Below are positions 51,683 to 61,161 of a DNA stretch of 64,000 nucleotides, piece by piece. This stretch comes from Candidatus Aminicenantes bacterium UBA6228 (GTDB lineage: Bacteria; Acidobacteriota; Aminicenantia; Aminicenantales; Saccharicenantaceae): the NCBI GenBank assembly GCA_002441005.1, contig DJWO01000010.1, positions 1 through 64,000 of the forward strand, given 5' to 3'. Both the position numbers and the translations under genes were made by a program. A model generated the notes under the pieces. It worked only from the letters and a program-made list of their open reading frames with translations, was not told the origin of the DNA and made no database searches. Positions within the stretch are counted from its first letter, which is position 1; every line of letters starts with the position of its first letter.

Positions 51683-53152
51683 ATGTCAGTTTATCTCTAC
51701 ATAATTCTCATTTACCTCGTCGCCCTGGCCCTTATTAACTTTATCCGCGCCAGAAAAATCCGCAGCCAGGAGGATTTTATGGTAGCCGGGCGCAAATTAA
51801 AGTGGCCGGTTATGGTTTTTACTTTGATCTGCACCTGGATTGGCTCCGGGACATTTATTTCCGGGGCCGAGTTTGCTTCCAAAGCCGGCTTTTCCGCCCT
51901 GTGGCTGTCAGCTGGAGCCTGGGTTGGTATTATTATAATTTACTTTCTGGCGGCCAAAATTCAGACCTTTGGTCAGTACACCATTGGTGATATTCTGGAA
52001 GTCAGATACGGGCCGCTGGCCAGGCTTTTTGGGGCGGTGGCTCTTATTATTTCTTTTACGGCCATTGTCTCCTATCAGTTTGTAGCCGGTGGATTCATCC
52101 TGAACGTTGCCACCGATGGAGCTATCTCGGAGAAACTGGGTATTTATTTAGCAGCCACTTTTGTCATCTTGTTTACAGCCGTGGGCGGAATGGTAGCCGT
52201 AGCTTATACTGACCTGCCCAATGGCATCATCATCGTTCTGGCCTGCCTTCTTTCCGTTCCTTTCGTCTATGCGGCTGCTGGCGGCCTGACGGGGGCTCAG
52301 GCCAGTCTTCCTTCTGGCTACTTTTCTGTGGTTAACGCCCAATTCGGGGCTCATCCGGCCCTGAAGGCCATGGGCTATTTTCTTTCGACCATGTTGCTGC
52401 TCCTCGGCGTCCAGAGCATGTATCAAAAATTCTACAGTGCCCGCAGCCCGCAAGATGCCAAAAAGGCCGTTGTTTTCTGGACTATTGGCACGGTTCTGGT
52501 CGAAACCATGGTGGTGATCATTGCCGTTTTCGCTTATAGCAAATTTCAAGGCCAGATTGATCTGAGCGTACCAAAAGAAGGTGGTAAGGTGGTTCTGCTG
52601 GCAGCTCGAAACTTAGTCCCTGCTCCCATTGGCGTCCTTCTCCTGGGCGCCGCCTGTGCCGTGGTCATTTCGACCGGCATGAATTATTTGCTTTCCCCCT
52701 CGAGTAACCTCATTCGGGATGTCTATCAGAGGTTTATCAATCACTCAGCCAGTGACCGCCACTTGATCGGACTCCAGAAGATATTTATTGTGGTTATTGG
52801 ACTGGTAGCCTTTTTCCTGGCTCTTCGCCTTAAATCCGTCCTGGAAATGAGTTATTTCGCCTATACGATTTACGGGGCGGCTATCACACCATCGCTCATT
52901 GCTGCTTTAGCCTGGAAAAGAGCAACCAAGGCTGGCGGCCTGACTTCGATTATCTCCGGGACAATAGTCTGCATTGGCCTCAAAATACTGGCTGGAGCCC
53001 TGCCGCCGTCCATGGTGCCCGAAGGCGATCCTTTTGGTATTCCAATAATTTTCCCGGCTTTGATCGTGTCCCTCGGGACCCTGATTATAGTTAGCTTATT
53101 AACCAAGCCGCCCAAGCCGGAAGAGCTTAAAACTTTCTTTCCCGACAAATGA
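51683..53152 (+). CDS. Sodium:solute symporter family protein
   Basis: An SSS-family transporter of about 489 aa with 13 or so transmembrane helices. Family features include EDFMVAGRKLKWPVMVFTLICTWIGSGTF near the N-terminus, GGMVAVAYTDLPNG and a sodium-site-like region in the sixth helix. ATG 51683 is preferred to TTG 51680 because AGGAGG lies five bases upstream. It is followed after 28 bp by an HDAC-like amidohydrolase, so the pair may import and deacetylate one substrate. The transported solute cannot be told from sequence. Confidence 0.85.
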   Translation: MSVYLYIILIYLVALALINFIRARKIRSQEDFMVAGRKLKWPVMVFTLICTWIGSGTFISGAEFASKAGFSALWLSAGAWVGIIIIYFLAAKIQTFGQYTIGDILEVRYGPLARLFGAVALIISFTAIVSYQFVAGGFILNVATDGAISEKLGIYLAATFVILFTAVGGMVAVAYTDLPNGIIIVLACLLSVPFVYAAAGGLTGAQASLPSGYFSVVNAQFGAHPALKAMGYFLSTMLLLLGVQSMYQKFYSARSPQDAKKAVVFWTIGTVLVETMVVIIAVFAYSKFQGQIDLSVPKEGGKVVLLAARNLVPAPIGVLLLGAACAVVISTGMNYLLSPSSNLIRDVYQRFINHSASDRHLIGLQKIFIVVIGLVAFFLALRLKSVLEMSYFAYTIYGAAITPSLIAALAWKRATKAGGLTSIISGTIVCIGLKILAGALPPSMVPEGDPFGIPIIFPALIVSLGTLIIVSLLTKPPKPEELKTFFPDK

Positions 53153-53180
53153 TAGATAAAATATAAATGAACTGAAGCCG

Positions 53181-54227
53181 ATGCTAACTGGCCTGGTCTT
53201 TGATAAGCGGTTTGCTCTTCATGAGATGGGGCCTGACCATATCGAATCGCCACGGAGGACCATAGCTATAAATGAAGTCCTGACCACACGGTTAAAAGGA
53301 ACCTATTTCCCGGTTGAAACCCGGCCGGCAACTGAAGACGAATTGTCTTTAATTCACCTGCCTTCTTATATCAGTTTTATGAAAGAGACCGCCGGTCAGG
53401 GTTATTTTCCCTTTGACGCCGAGACCATTGCCGGCCCCCGGACTTATGAGATTGCCTGCTTGGCAGCCGGGGCAGGTCTGGTGGCAACTGAACTTATCCT
53501 GACCGGAGAAATTGATAATGCTTTCGCTTTAGTCAGGCCGCCAGGCCATCATGCTGAAAGTGAACGGCCAATGGGATTTTGTTTTTTTAATAATTTAGCC
53601 ATTACCGCTGAATATTTGAGGCGCTTTAAGGGAATAAAAAGAATATTGATAATTGACTGGGACCTTCACCACGGGAATGGAACCCAGAAAGCCTTTTATA
53701 GCTCCCGGGAGGTACTTTACATTTCCCTCCATCAAAGTCCCCTTTTCCCCGGGACCGGTTCGGCTTCAGAAACAGGTGAAAAGGACGGGCTGGGGTTTAA
53801 TCTCAATCTGCCCTTAAGAGCAGGCAAGACGGATGACGATTATCTGGCCATCTTTCGACAGGTGATAACCCCCGTGGCTCGGGCTTATCAGCCGGAATTT
53901 ATTCTGGTTTCAGCCGGCTTCGACATTCTTAAAGGTGATCCCTTAGGCAGAATGGAATTAACTCCTAGGGGCTGCGGCTGGTTGACCGATCTTATTCTTG
54001 ATCTGGCCAGAAGCCTCTGCTCCGGACGGCTGATCTATTTCCTGGAGGGTGGCTATAACCTGAAAGAACTCAAGGACGGAGTGGAAGAGACTGTTTTGAG
54101 CCTGGCCGGCCGCCCTGAACCAGAGAGGTCTATCCCGGAGACTCCCCTGTCTCCGCCTCTCCTCGGGGAGCTAAGCCCGGCCCTGAAGATTTTCAAGCAC
54201 TACTGGCCCGTTATCCCTGATAGATGA
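53181..54227 (+). CDS. Histone-deacetylase-family amidohydrolase
   Basis: A 348-aa zinc hydrolase of the HDAC/AcuC/acetylpolyamine amidohydrolase superfamily. The active site is complete: PPGHHAE (the His pair), the zinc ligands in DWDLHHGNGTQ, the later SAGFDILKGDPLG Asp, and the Tyr in LEGGYN. In bacteria these enzymes deacetylate acetylpolyamines, acetyl-CoA synthetase or other small molecules. It follows the SSS symporter by 28 bp and is probably co-transcribed. The substrate is unresolved. Confidence 0.88.
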   Translation: MLTGLVFDKRFALHEMGPDHIESPRRTIAINEVLTTRLKGTYFPVETRPATEDELSLIHLPSYISFMKETAGQGYFPFDAETIAGPRTYEIACLAAGAGLVATELILTGEIDNAFALVRPPGHHAESERPMGFCFFNNLAITAEYLRRFKGIKRILIIDWDLHHGNGTQKAFYSSREVLYISLHQSPLFPGTGSASETGEKDGLGFNLNLPLRAGKTDDDYLAIFRQVITPVARAYQPEFILVSAGFDILKGDPLGRMELTPRGCGWLTDLILDLARSLCSGRLIYFLEGGYNLKELKDGVEETVLSLAGRPEPERSIPETPLSPPLLGELSPALKIFKHYWPVIPDR

Positions 54228-54299
54228 CAACCGTCATCCAGAGTAGACACTAATTTGAAGGGAAAGCCTGGTCCTCCCCTGTTAAAGAGCCATTAATTC

Positions 54300-54315
54300 T
54301 GGCACAAAATCTGCA
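54300..54315 (+). promoter_or_regulatory. Candidate sigma-54 promoter
   Basis: TGGCAC (54300-54305) and CTGCA (54311-54315) reproduce the -24/-12 arrangement: the GG and GC dinucleotides are separated by exactly 10 bp. The ATG of the FecR gene is 28 bases downstream with an AAGGAG ribosome site, which leaves room for a start about 12 bases after the element. The -12 is CTGCA rather than the consensus TTGCA. Confidence 0.55.
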
Positions 54316-54342
54316 TATTATACCGGCGTAAGGAGTAAAGCC

Positions 54343-56274
54343 ATGAGAAGGAACAAATTATTGATTTTAGCCGGGTCAATCCTTTTATTGTCTTTTCCAA
54401 CCTTCTTAAAGGCTCAAAGCGAAGAGACTCAACTACCTGAAGGACTTAATGTCAGTGCTGAGGAAACTCAGTACACCAATGAGTCAGTTGGACATGTCAG
54501 TTTTATTGCCGGCAAGAGTTTTATCCAGCGGGCCGCTGATGTCGGCTATGAAGAGATGGTAATGAATGATCCGGTGGCTGAAGGCGACCGGATTGAAACG
54601 GCTGACGGGCGTCTCGAAATCTCATTTGGAGAGAGAAATTATCTCCGTCTGGATGGCGAAACCAAGATGGATGTCCTCAGCCTGCCCAAAAGAAACAGTG
54701 ATTTAACCAGATTCAGGATCTGGTCGGGCCATGCCTATCTGGAAGTTAACCGGCTCAACCAGGAAAAAAATATAGAAATTCATACCCCTGATTCCTCTTT
54801 TTACATTCTGGAAAAAGGTATTTATCGGCTGGATGTCGATGGAAGCAAAGGAACAGAGATTCGCGTCTTCAAAGGGGTAGCCGAAGCCGCCGGAGAACAG
54901 GATTCCTACTTAGTGAAGAGCGAGCAGAGGTTAGAGGTGGCTCAGGGCCGTTTCAGATCAAAACCAGTTGGCTTCAGACCGGTAGCTGATGATGGTTTCG
55001 ACCGCTGGCAGGAATCAAGAGCAGGTGAAGTCAACAAATATTATGCCAGCCGCTACCTGCCAGAAGATCTCGGCAATCTCGAAGCTGAATTGTCTGAATA
55101 TGGAGACTGGGTTTATATGCCCGCTTACGGCAATGTCTGGGTGCCAAGAGACATTGATGATGACTGGCGCCCTTATTACAATGGTCACTGGACCTGGATT
55201 CCTATCACTGGCTGGACCTGGGTGCCCTATGAGCCCTGGGGCTGGGCGGCTTTCCATTATGGCCGCTGGCACTGGGGAGTAGGCGTTGGCTGGTACTGGA
55301 TTCCAACCTCTATCTGGGGTCCGGCCTGGGTCTCCTGGTGGTGGGATGCAGATTATTTTGGCTGGGCACCACTTAGCTGGTATGGTTACCCAGTGGTAGT
55401 GGTCAACGGTGTTTTTTATGATCATTATCAGGGGTATTATCCGGTTCATTCAAGGGCTCTGGTCGTGGTCAAAAGAGATCAGTTAAGAGCGCGTCAGGTG
55501 TCCCGGGTAGCCTTAAGGCCTGAAAATTTGAAGGCGGGAAACCTCGAAAACAGGATTGCCTTAAATAGCAGCAAGTTGCCTTTCCGGCCAGATAGCTCAA
55601 AGGTGAGCGTGGAAAGGCTCAATGGGAATAAAGTTCTCTTGAGACAGAATAATCAGTCCTCCGGGATCAGAGAGATAAAGCCAGAGTCACTCAGGGGAAA
55701 ACCCGCTGGAACCCCTACCACTAACATCAGAAAAACCAATTCCGGGCAAGGAAAGACGGCGGCCAGACCGGAGTCCCTCAAACCAGCTTCCAGATCTAAT
55801 GAAGGGAAAGCTGGCCGTTCTACCTCAACAGCTCCAGCCGGGAAAGTGACTCCGAAGAAAATCAAAAAACAAGATTCATCGCCAATGTCTTCTCTGTCCA
55901 GGAATCAATCTTCTAATGTCACCAGGAATATGCCTACTTACCCCTCTTCCCCGAGGATCAGCCGCCAAAACCTTAACCAGTCTCAATATTCTGCACCGGC
56001 CAGATCTAATTCCACTGCTGTCAGGTCTTACAGCAATAGAAATTATAATTCCAGATCAATTAATTCACCAGGCAGAAGTTCTTCTACCATAAGAAGACAG
56101 AGTCCGTCTTCAAGTTCAAGATATTCTGCCCCCAGGATCAGCCGGCCGGCCGGCTCGAGTTCTAGTAGCCGGCCATCTATCTCCAGTTCTGGTAGCCGGT
56201 CATCATCAGTTTCACGAAGTTCTTCCTCTTCTTCCCGGCCATCTTCCTCATCATCAGTTCGCCGGAAAAAATAA
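54343..56274 (+). CDS. FecR-domain / DUF6600 envelope protein with Ser/Arg-rich tail
   Basis: A 643-aa exported protein. A signal peptide (LLILAGSILLLSFPTFLKAQ) is followed by a FecR-like domain (residues about 45-190; GDRIETADGRLEISFGE) and a Trp/Tyr-rich DUF6600 region (about 225-395; WVYMPAYGNVWVP, YYNGHWTWIP, GWTWVPYEPWGW). The last 200 residues are low-complexity, rich in Ser, Arg, Asn and Pro, and strongly basic. It probably sits in the periplasm or outer surface. A sigma-54-type promoter precedes it. Function is unknown; such proteins are widespread in Acidobacteriota-like groups. Confidence 0.78.
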   Translation: MRRNKLLILAGSILLLSFPTFLKAQSEETQLPEGLNVSAEETQYTNESVGHVSFIAGKSFIQRAADVGYEEMVMNDPVAEGDRIETADGRLEISFGERNYLRLDGETKMDVLSLPKRNSDLTRFRIWSGHAYLEVNRLNQEKNIEIHTPDSSFYILEKGIYRLDVDGSKGTEIRVFKGVAEAAGEQDSYLVKSEQRLEVAQGRFRSKPVGFRPVADDGFDRWQESRAGEVNKYYASRYLPEDLGNLEAELSEYGDWVYMPAYGNVWVPRDIDDDWRPYYNGHWTWIPITGWTWVPYEPWGWAAFHYGRWHWGVGVGWYWIPTSIWGPAWVSWWWDADYFGWAPLSWYGYPVVVVNGVFYDHYQGYYPVHSRALVVVKRDQLRARQVSRVALRPENLKAGNLENRIALNSSKLPFRPDSSKVSVERLNGNKVLLRQNNQSSGIREIKPESLRGKPAGTPTTNIRKTNSGQGKTAARPESLKPASRSNEGKAGRSTSTAPAGKVTPKKIKKQDSSPMSSLSRNQSSNVTRNMPTYPSSPRISRQNLNQSQYSAPARSNSTAVRSYSNRNYNSRSINSPGRSSSTIRRQSPSSSSRYSAPRISRPAGSSSSSRPSISSSGSRSSSVSRSSSSSSRPSSSSSVRRKK

Positions 56275-56301
56275 AGGCAGAGAAAAACAGCTGGAAGTAC
56301 T

Positions 56302-58746
56302 TCAGTGCCTTTCCTCGCGGGCCTCTTTTTCTGAGTAATAATCGAGGACCCGCAGGTGATCCTGCGGGGAGCAGTAACGGTTGGGTTCTGTGCCTGGCAG
56401 GAAAACCTCCTGGAATGGAAACTGGCAGGTAGGTGAAGCCAGTAAGCCAGTTTTCCTGTCTATGGTCACAAAAATCAGATTGGGTGGAACTTCAAAATCT
56501 TCAATAAGGATTTGATCCCCGGCCTCCGGATTTTCATGGCTGGTAGCTTGAGCCGCCAGATATTCCTTTTTCTTATCTTCTATAACCTTTTTGAAGAAAT
56601 CAATCCAGACGGGCAAGGCAACCACTGCTCCCGATTGGCTGTTGCCCATGGTCACTTTGGTATCATAACCGATCCAGACTCCGGCACACAGTGAAGGGGA
56701 AAAGCCGATAAACCAGGCATCGGTAAATTTGTTGGTGGTTCCCGTCTTTCCACCCAGTGGCCAGGCCAGGCTTAAGGCCTGCTTGGCTGTCCCTCTCTGG
56801 ACAACTCCCTCAAGGAGGTAAGTCATCATATAGGCTAACTGGGGGGAGATGACTTCTTCCGTCGCCGGCACATTTTCCTCGAGCACCTGGCCGTCCTTAT
56901 CTTCAACTCTGACAATAAAATACGGCCTGGCTCTAACTCCTTTGTTGGGGAAAACACTGAAAGCTGAAACCAGCTCCTGTAAAGTCACTTCAAAGGCGCC
57001 GAGTGACAGAGACAGATAGGGATAAAAGGGCGAAGTCAAGCCAAACCGGCGGCAGTATTCGACTCCGACCTGAGGCGAAATATAATCAAGAAGCTTGGCG
57101 GTGACCATATTTCTGGATTCCTCCAGACCTGTCCGCAGCGTAACCGCCCCATGATACTCACCATCATAATTTTTCGGAGACCAGGGCTGGCCGGTCCACT
57201 TATCTACGAAATCGGTTGGTTCGTCGATGATAACGCTGGCTGGCGTAAAGCCCTTATCAAGAGCAGCAGTATAAAGAATAGGCTTGATGGCTGAACCGGT
57301 CTGTCTTAAAGCCTGGGTCGCCCGGTTAAACTGGCTTCTTTTAAAAGAATAGCCGCCGACCATAGCTTTGATCTGGCCGGTAGCCGGATCAAGGCCTAAA
57401 AAGGCTCCTTCCAGCAGAGGCTCCTGGTCAAGGGAAACCTGAGCTGTCTTATTCTCTTCATTGACGGAGGTGATGGCGACTTGAATGACATCACCGGGTT
57501 TAATCAGGGCCTCCAGATTTTTTGATCTTGTCCAGCTTATATCCTTATTGGTCATCAGGCCGGTGTAGCCTTTTATTCTAACCCTGGCTTCTTTCTGACT
57601 GGCCTCAAGGACAATGGCTTCTTCCACGTCATTGACTGAGAGCCCCTCGCCCACCCAGCCGGTCAGCCAGTACTGGCCGAGATCTATTTGGCCTTCAGCC
57701 AGAAGGTTCCGGCCAGGTTTCCTCCAACCATACTTCTTATCCTGGGTCCTTAAGCCTCTTTCTACTGCTTGCTCAGCATATTTCTGATAGTCAAGATTAA
57801 GAGTTGTATAAATTTTAAGACCACCCCGGTAAAGGGCTTCATCACCATAATTTCTTTCAATGTACTTACGGACTTCTTCAAAAAAATAGGAGCCGGCCTC
57901 AGCTATTGACCTTTTCAGGGGTAAAACACTTAAAGGCTGCTGTTTAATGGCTTCACCGGTTTCTTTGGTGATAAATCCTTCCTCTACCATCCGGTTGATG
58001 ACATGGTTTCTCCGGTTGAGGGTGACTTCCGGATTATTATAGGGTGAATAAATTCCTGGACCGCGGAAAATCCCGGCTAACAAGGCTGCCTCCGGCAGGG
58101 TTAGCTGGCTGACATCTTTCCCGAAATACAGTTGAGAGGCTGCTTCTACACCCCAGGCTCCATGCCCTAAATAAAACTGGTTGCAATATAGTTCGAAAAT
58201 TTTCTCTTTGCTGAACTTCCGCTCCAGTTCGACAGCCAGAAACATCTCTTTCAGCTTGCGCCGGATAGTCTGTTGAGGGTAGAGGAACAGACTTCTGGCC
58301 AATTGCTGGGTAATGGTACTGCCGCCATGAAGCCTCTTTCTCCCTATAACTACCCTCAGAACGTCTTCTTTAACCGCCCGCAATATGCCCCTGTAATCTA
58401 TCCCCTTGTGGGTAAAAAACCTTGGATCCTCAGTGGCAATAATCGCCTGCTTTAAAACAGGAGGAATCTGACTGTAAGGGATCTGAATTCGCCTTTCGGC
58501 AGCAAATTCCTTGGCTGGCTGGCCATCGTCAGAATAAACAGTCGAGATAATCATTGGCCTGAGTCCGGCCAGCTCATCTACCGAGGGCAGGTTGTCTTTG
58601 ATGGTCAGATAAGCGCCGAAAATGCCGCCCAGGCCTAAAGACAAAATGAGAACCAGAATAATAAGAAACCCCTTCAGCAGCTGGCGCCCTTTTATTTTTG
58701 GCAGCCTTAATTTGAAAACTATCTTTTGTTTCTTTTTTTCTGTCAT
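56302..58746 (-). CDS. Penicillin-binding protein 1A-type bifunctional transglycosylase/transpeptidase
   Basis: An 814-aa inner-membrane cell-wall synthase. One N-terminal transmembrane helix (GFLIILVLILSLGLGGIFGAY), then a GT51 glycosyltransferase domain (ATEDPRFFTHKGID with the catalytic Glu; HGGSTITQQLARSLFL; KEMFLAVELERKFSKEKIFELY), and a transpeptidase domain with the nucleophile in TGSAIKP, the SRN motif and GGKTGTTNKF. It polymerises and crosslinks peptidoglycan. A TTGCCA-N18-TATATT promoter (58779-58808) reads into it. The gene is convergent with the FecR gene. Confidence 0.92.
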   Translation of the reverse strand: MTEKKKQKIVFKLRLPKIKGRQLLKGFLIILVLILSLGLGGIFGAYLTIKDNLPSVDELAGLRPMIISTVYSDDGQPAKEFAAERRIQIPYSQIPPVLKQAIIATEDPRFFTHKGIDYRGILRAVKEDVLRVVIGRKRLHGGSTITQQLARSLFLYPQQTIRRKLKEMFLAVELERKFSKEKIFELYCNQFYLGHGAWGVEAASQLYFGKDVSQLTLPEAALLAGIFRGPGIYSPYNNPEVTLNRRNHVINRMVEEGFITKETGEAIKQQPLSVLPLKRSIAEAGSYFFEEVRKYIERNYGDEALYRGGLKIYTTLNLDYQKYAEQAVERGLRTQDKKYGWRKPGRNLLAEGQIDLGQYWLTGWVGEGLSVNDVEEAIVLEASQKEARVRIKGYTGLMTNKDISWTRSKNLEALIKPGDVIQVAITSVNEENKTAQVSLDQEPLLEGAFLGLDPATGQIKAMVGGYSFKRSQFNRATQALRQTGSAIKPILYTAALDKGFTPASVIIDEPTDFVDKWTGQPWSPKNYDGEYHGAVTLRTGLEESRNMVTAKLLDYISPQVGVEYCRRFGLTSPFYPYLSLSLGAFEVTLQELVSAFSVFPNKGVRARPYFIVRVEDKDGQVLEENVPATEEVISPQLAYMMTYLLEGVVQRGTAKQALSLAWPLGGKTGTTNKFTDAWFIGFSPSLCAGVWIGYDTKVTMGNSQSGAVVALPVWIDFFKKVIEDKKKEYLAAQATSHENPEAGDQILIEDFEVPPNLIFVTIDRKTGLLASPTCQFPFQEVFLPGTEPNRYCSPQDHLRVLDYYSEKEAREERH

Positions 58747-58778
58747 TTATTACGATCTAAATCCTGATCAATCTTCAT

Positions 58779-58808
58779 AATATAGCAGATTGCGGGAATA
58801 AATGGCAA
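58779..58808 (-). promoter_or_regulatory. Candidate promoter of the PBP1A gene
   Basis: Minus-strand TTGCCA (58803-58808), 18-bp spacer, TATATT (58779-58784), about 35 bases before the ATG at 58746. The -35 lies immediately beyond the tmk stop codon. Confidence 0.45.
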
Positions 58809-59462
58809 TCAGACAGCTTTCAGCCAGGGGAATCTTCTGGTTAGAATTCGCCAGATTTGACGGCTGATAACCTCCGGGGGCTGGCGTCCATCAAGGAGAC
58901 AGCACTCCGGATCCTTCAGGCTTAAAAAATTCTTCCTGACTTTCTGAAGATAGTACCGATCCTCGAATAACCGGTAGATTACTGGCCGGCTGGCTATTCT
59001 TTTCAAGGCTACGGTCACCGGCACATCAAGAATAAAAACTATGTTCGGCCTGAGAACAAACTGTTTATGCTTTGACCTGATCTCATCCGGATCCAGCCCT
59101 CTGGCCCCCTGATAGGCCAGGGTCGAATAGAAATAACGGTCAAGGATGACAATCTGGCCTGATTCCAGGGCCGGTTTAATGTTATTTTTGATATCTTCTT
59201 TCCGGTCTTTGATAAAAAGCTCCAGCTCCTGAGCCGGCGAAAGTGAGTTTTGATGGCGGGCAGCCTCTCTTATTTTCTGCCCCCAGCGGCCGGCAGTCGG
59301 CTCGCTTAAAGTGACAACTTTTTCACGCCGGCGGCGCAGTCTTTTAGCCAGCAGTTCAACCTGAGTGGATTTTCCGCAGCCATCTATACCTTCAAAAACT
59401 ATGAACAGGCCAGGCTTGACGGCTGGCCAGGAGAACGGTTCTTTTTCCTGTTTTTTTTTCAT
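58809..59462 (-). CDS. tmk: Thymidylate kinase
   Basis: Phosphorylates dTMP to dTDP in the cytosol. P-loop FEGIDGCGKST, the DR(Y/H) motif in LDRYFYSTLAYQG and the GLDPDEI segment are present. I start at ATG 59462; the open frame extends to a TTG at 59522, but the added 20 residues (MHSARFPANINRR...) are not family-like and neither start has a strong ribosome site. Length from the chosen start is 217 aa, normal for the family. Confidence 0.87.
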   Translation of the reverse strand: MKKKQEKEPFSWPAVKPGLFIVFEGIDGCGKSTQVELLAKRLRRRREKVVTLSEPTAGRWGQKIREAARHQNSLSPAQELELFIKDRKEDIKNNIKPALESGQIVILDRYFYSTLAYQGARGLDPDEIRSKHKQFVLRPNIVFILDVPVTVALKRIASRPVIYRLFEDRYYLQKVRKNFLSLKDPECCLLDGRQPPEVISRQIWRILTRRFPWLKAV

Positions 59463-59649
59463 TTCTGGCCTGTTATTTTCCTGCCTGCGGTTTATGTTAG
59501 CCGGAAAACGGGCTGAGTGCAACTTTTATAAATTTTTATTGTTTAATCCTAATAAGTTTATGGGTCCAGGTTGATAGTCCTGCGGTCACGGCTAATTGAA
59601 TTTAGGCCTTTAATATGGTATTTTTAAAATGATATTCAGGGAGGCAAAA

Positions 59650-61161
59650 ATGAAAAAGTATTTTTGGATAGGCGGCTTAAGTTTTCTTTTAGGCTTACTG
59701 GTAGCCGGCTATATTTTTCTTTCACCCGAAAAACCGGCCAATCCGGAAACTCCCCTTAGCGTTCTTCCCTCGAACTCAGGACAGCTAATTGCCGGCGAGA
59801 AACTGCCACCTGCACCTGAAAACATTTTAAACCAGAATTTTGTCTCGATCGTGGATAAAGTAAGTCCTTCAGTGGTCAGAATTATGGCCGAGCAGGTTCA
59901 GCAGATCCCGGGCTACGGCCCGGAAGAAGGCTGGCCATTTGAGGACTTCTGGGACAGGTTCTTTGGCCTCAGCCCGGATTCAAGAAATCGACAGAGAGAA
60001 TACCGGCAGGCGGCTGTTGGCTCGGGCTTTTTTATTTCGTCCGATGGCTATATTTTAACCAATAACCATATTGTGGAGAATGAAGTAAAAATGACGGTCT
60101 CAACAGCCGACGGCAAAGAATATGAAGCTGAGCTCATTGGGAAAGACCAGCCAACCGATCTGGCTTTGATTAAGATTAAGGGAAAGGATTTTCCCTATGC
60201 TACCCTTGGCAATTCATCTAACCTCAAGGTCGGAGAATGGGTCCTGGCTATTGGTAATCCATTCGGCATGGAAAATACGGTTACCGCTGGAATAATCAGT
60301 GCCAAGGGCCGACGATTGTCTGCCGGCGATCAACCAACTTACAGCGATTTTATTCAGACCGATGCCGCTATCAATCGAGGCAACAGCGGCGGGCCGCTGA
60401 TCAATTTACAGGGAGAAGTGATTGGTATCAACAGCAGTATTCTGACCCCGTCTGGAGGAAACATCGGTATCGGCTTCGCCATTCCTTCCGATCTGGCTAA
60501 AAAGGTAGTTGACCAGTTAAAAGAAAAGGGCCGGGTGGTCCGCGGATTCTTAGGAATCAGAGGAACTGATTTAACCGAAGCCATCAAAAAACAGTTTAAA
60601 TTGACTGTTGATAAGGGAGTTATTGTTTCTCAGGTTGAGCCGGGCAGTCCAGCTGATAAGGCCGGTCTAAAAAAATATGATGTAATCGTGGCCATTAACG
60701 ATCAAGCTATTCAGAACTGGGATGATTTAAGATTTAAGATAGCCGACCTTCAGCCCGGCAATGTGGTCAGCCTGAAGGTCATCCGGGATGGCCGGGAAAT
60801 GACGGTTAAAGCTACAATTATTGAACTGGAAACAGAGGCCACTTCTCAGCAGGAAGAAAAAGCCGACAAGGATGTCGGTCTGAGCCTGACACCTTTGACC
60901 TCTAATCTGGCCCGGCGTTACGGCCTATCCACAACCGAGGGCCTGTTAATAACCGAGGTCAAGGAATTCAGTCCCGCCGCCAGAGCTGGTCTGCAAGCCG
61001 GAGAGATAATTCTCGAAGTCAACCGGAACAAAGTGGCTTCGGTTAAAGAGTTTCAGGCTATTTTAAAGAAAGCTGAGCCAGATGAAGAAATCATCCTGCT
61101 GGTAAGACGAGAAGAAGCAGGGAGTAAAATTGATTTTATTGTCACCCTGAGGATCCCATGA
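59650..61161 (+). CDS. DegQ/HtrA-type periplasmic serine protease
   Basis: Envelope quality-control protease/chaperone. After an N-terminal signal or anchor helix (YFWIGGLSFLLGLLVAGYIF) come a trypsin-like domain with the catalytic His (TNNHIVEN), Asp (PTDLALIKI) and Ser (RGNSGGP), then two PDZ domains (about residues 285-375 and 400-500). I choose ATG 59650 because AGGGAGG lies seven bases upstream; the frame opens at 59629. Its stop overlaps the start of the next gene by 4 bases, so they are translationally coupled. Confidence 0.92.
   Translation: MKKYFWIGGLSFLLGLLVAGYIFLSPEKPANPETPLSVLPSNSGQLIAGEKLPPAPENILNQNFVSIVDKVSPSVVRIMAEQVQQIPGYGPEEGWPFEDFWDRFFGLSPDSRNRQREYRQAAVGSGFFISSDGYILTNNHIVENEVKMTVSTADGKEYEAELIGKDQPTDLALIKIKGKDFPYATLGNSSNLKVGEWVLAIGNPFGMENTVTAGIISAKGRRLSAGDQPTYSDFIQTDAAINRGNSGGPLINLQGEVIGINSSILTPSGGNIGIGFAIPSDLAKKVVDQLKEKGRVVRGFLGIRGTDLTEAIKKQFKLTVDKGVIVSQVEPGSPADKAGLKKYDVIVAINDQAIQNWDDLRFKIADLQPGNVVSLKVIRDGREMTVKATIIELETEATSQQEEKADKDVGLSLTPLTSNLARRYGLSTTEGLLITEVKEFSPAARAGLQAGEIILEVNRNKVASVKEFQAILKKAEPDEEIILLVRREEAGSKIDFIVTLRIP

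Noticed and set aside
54223..54238. GATGAC-AACC-GTCATC hairpin at the HDAC stop codon
   Set aside because: Short, and no U-run follows, so not called as a terminator.
56273..56312. AAAGGCA / TGCCTTT stem spanning both convergent stop codons as a terminator
   Set aside because: The loop is long and the inner stem imperfect; support is too weak to list.
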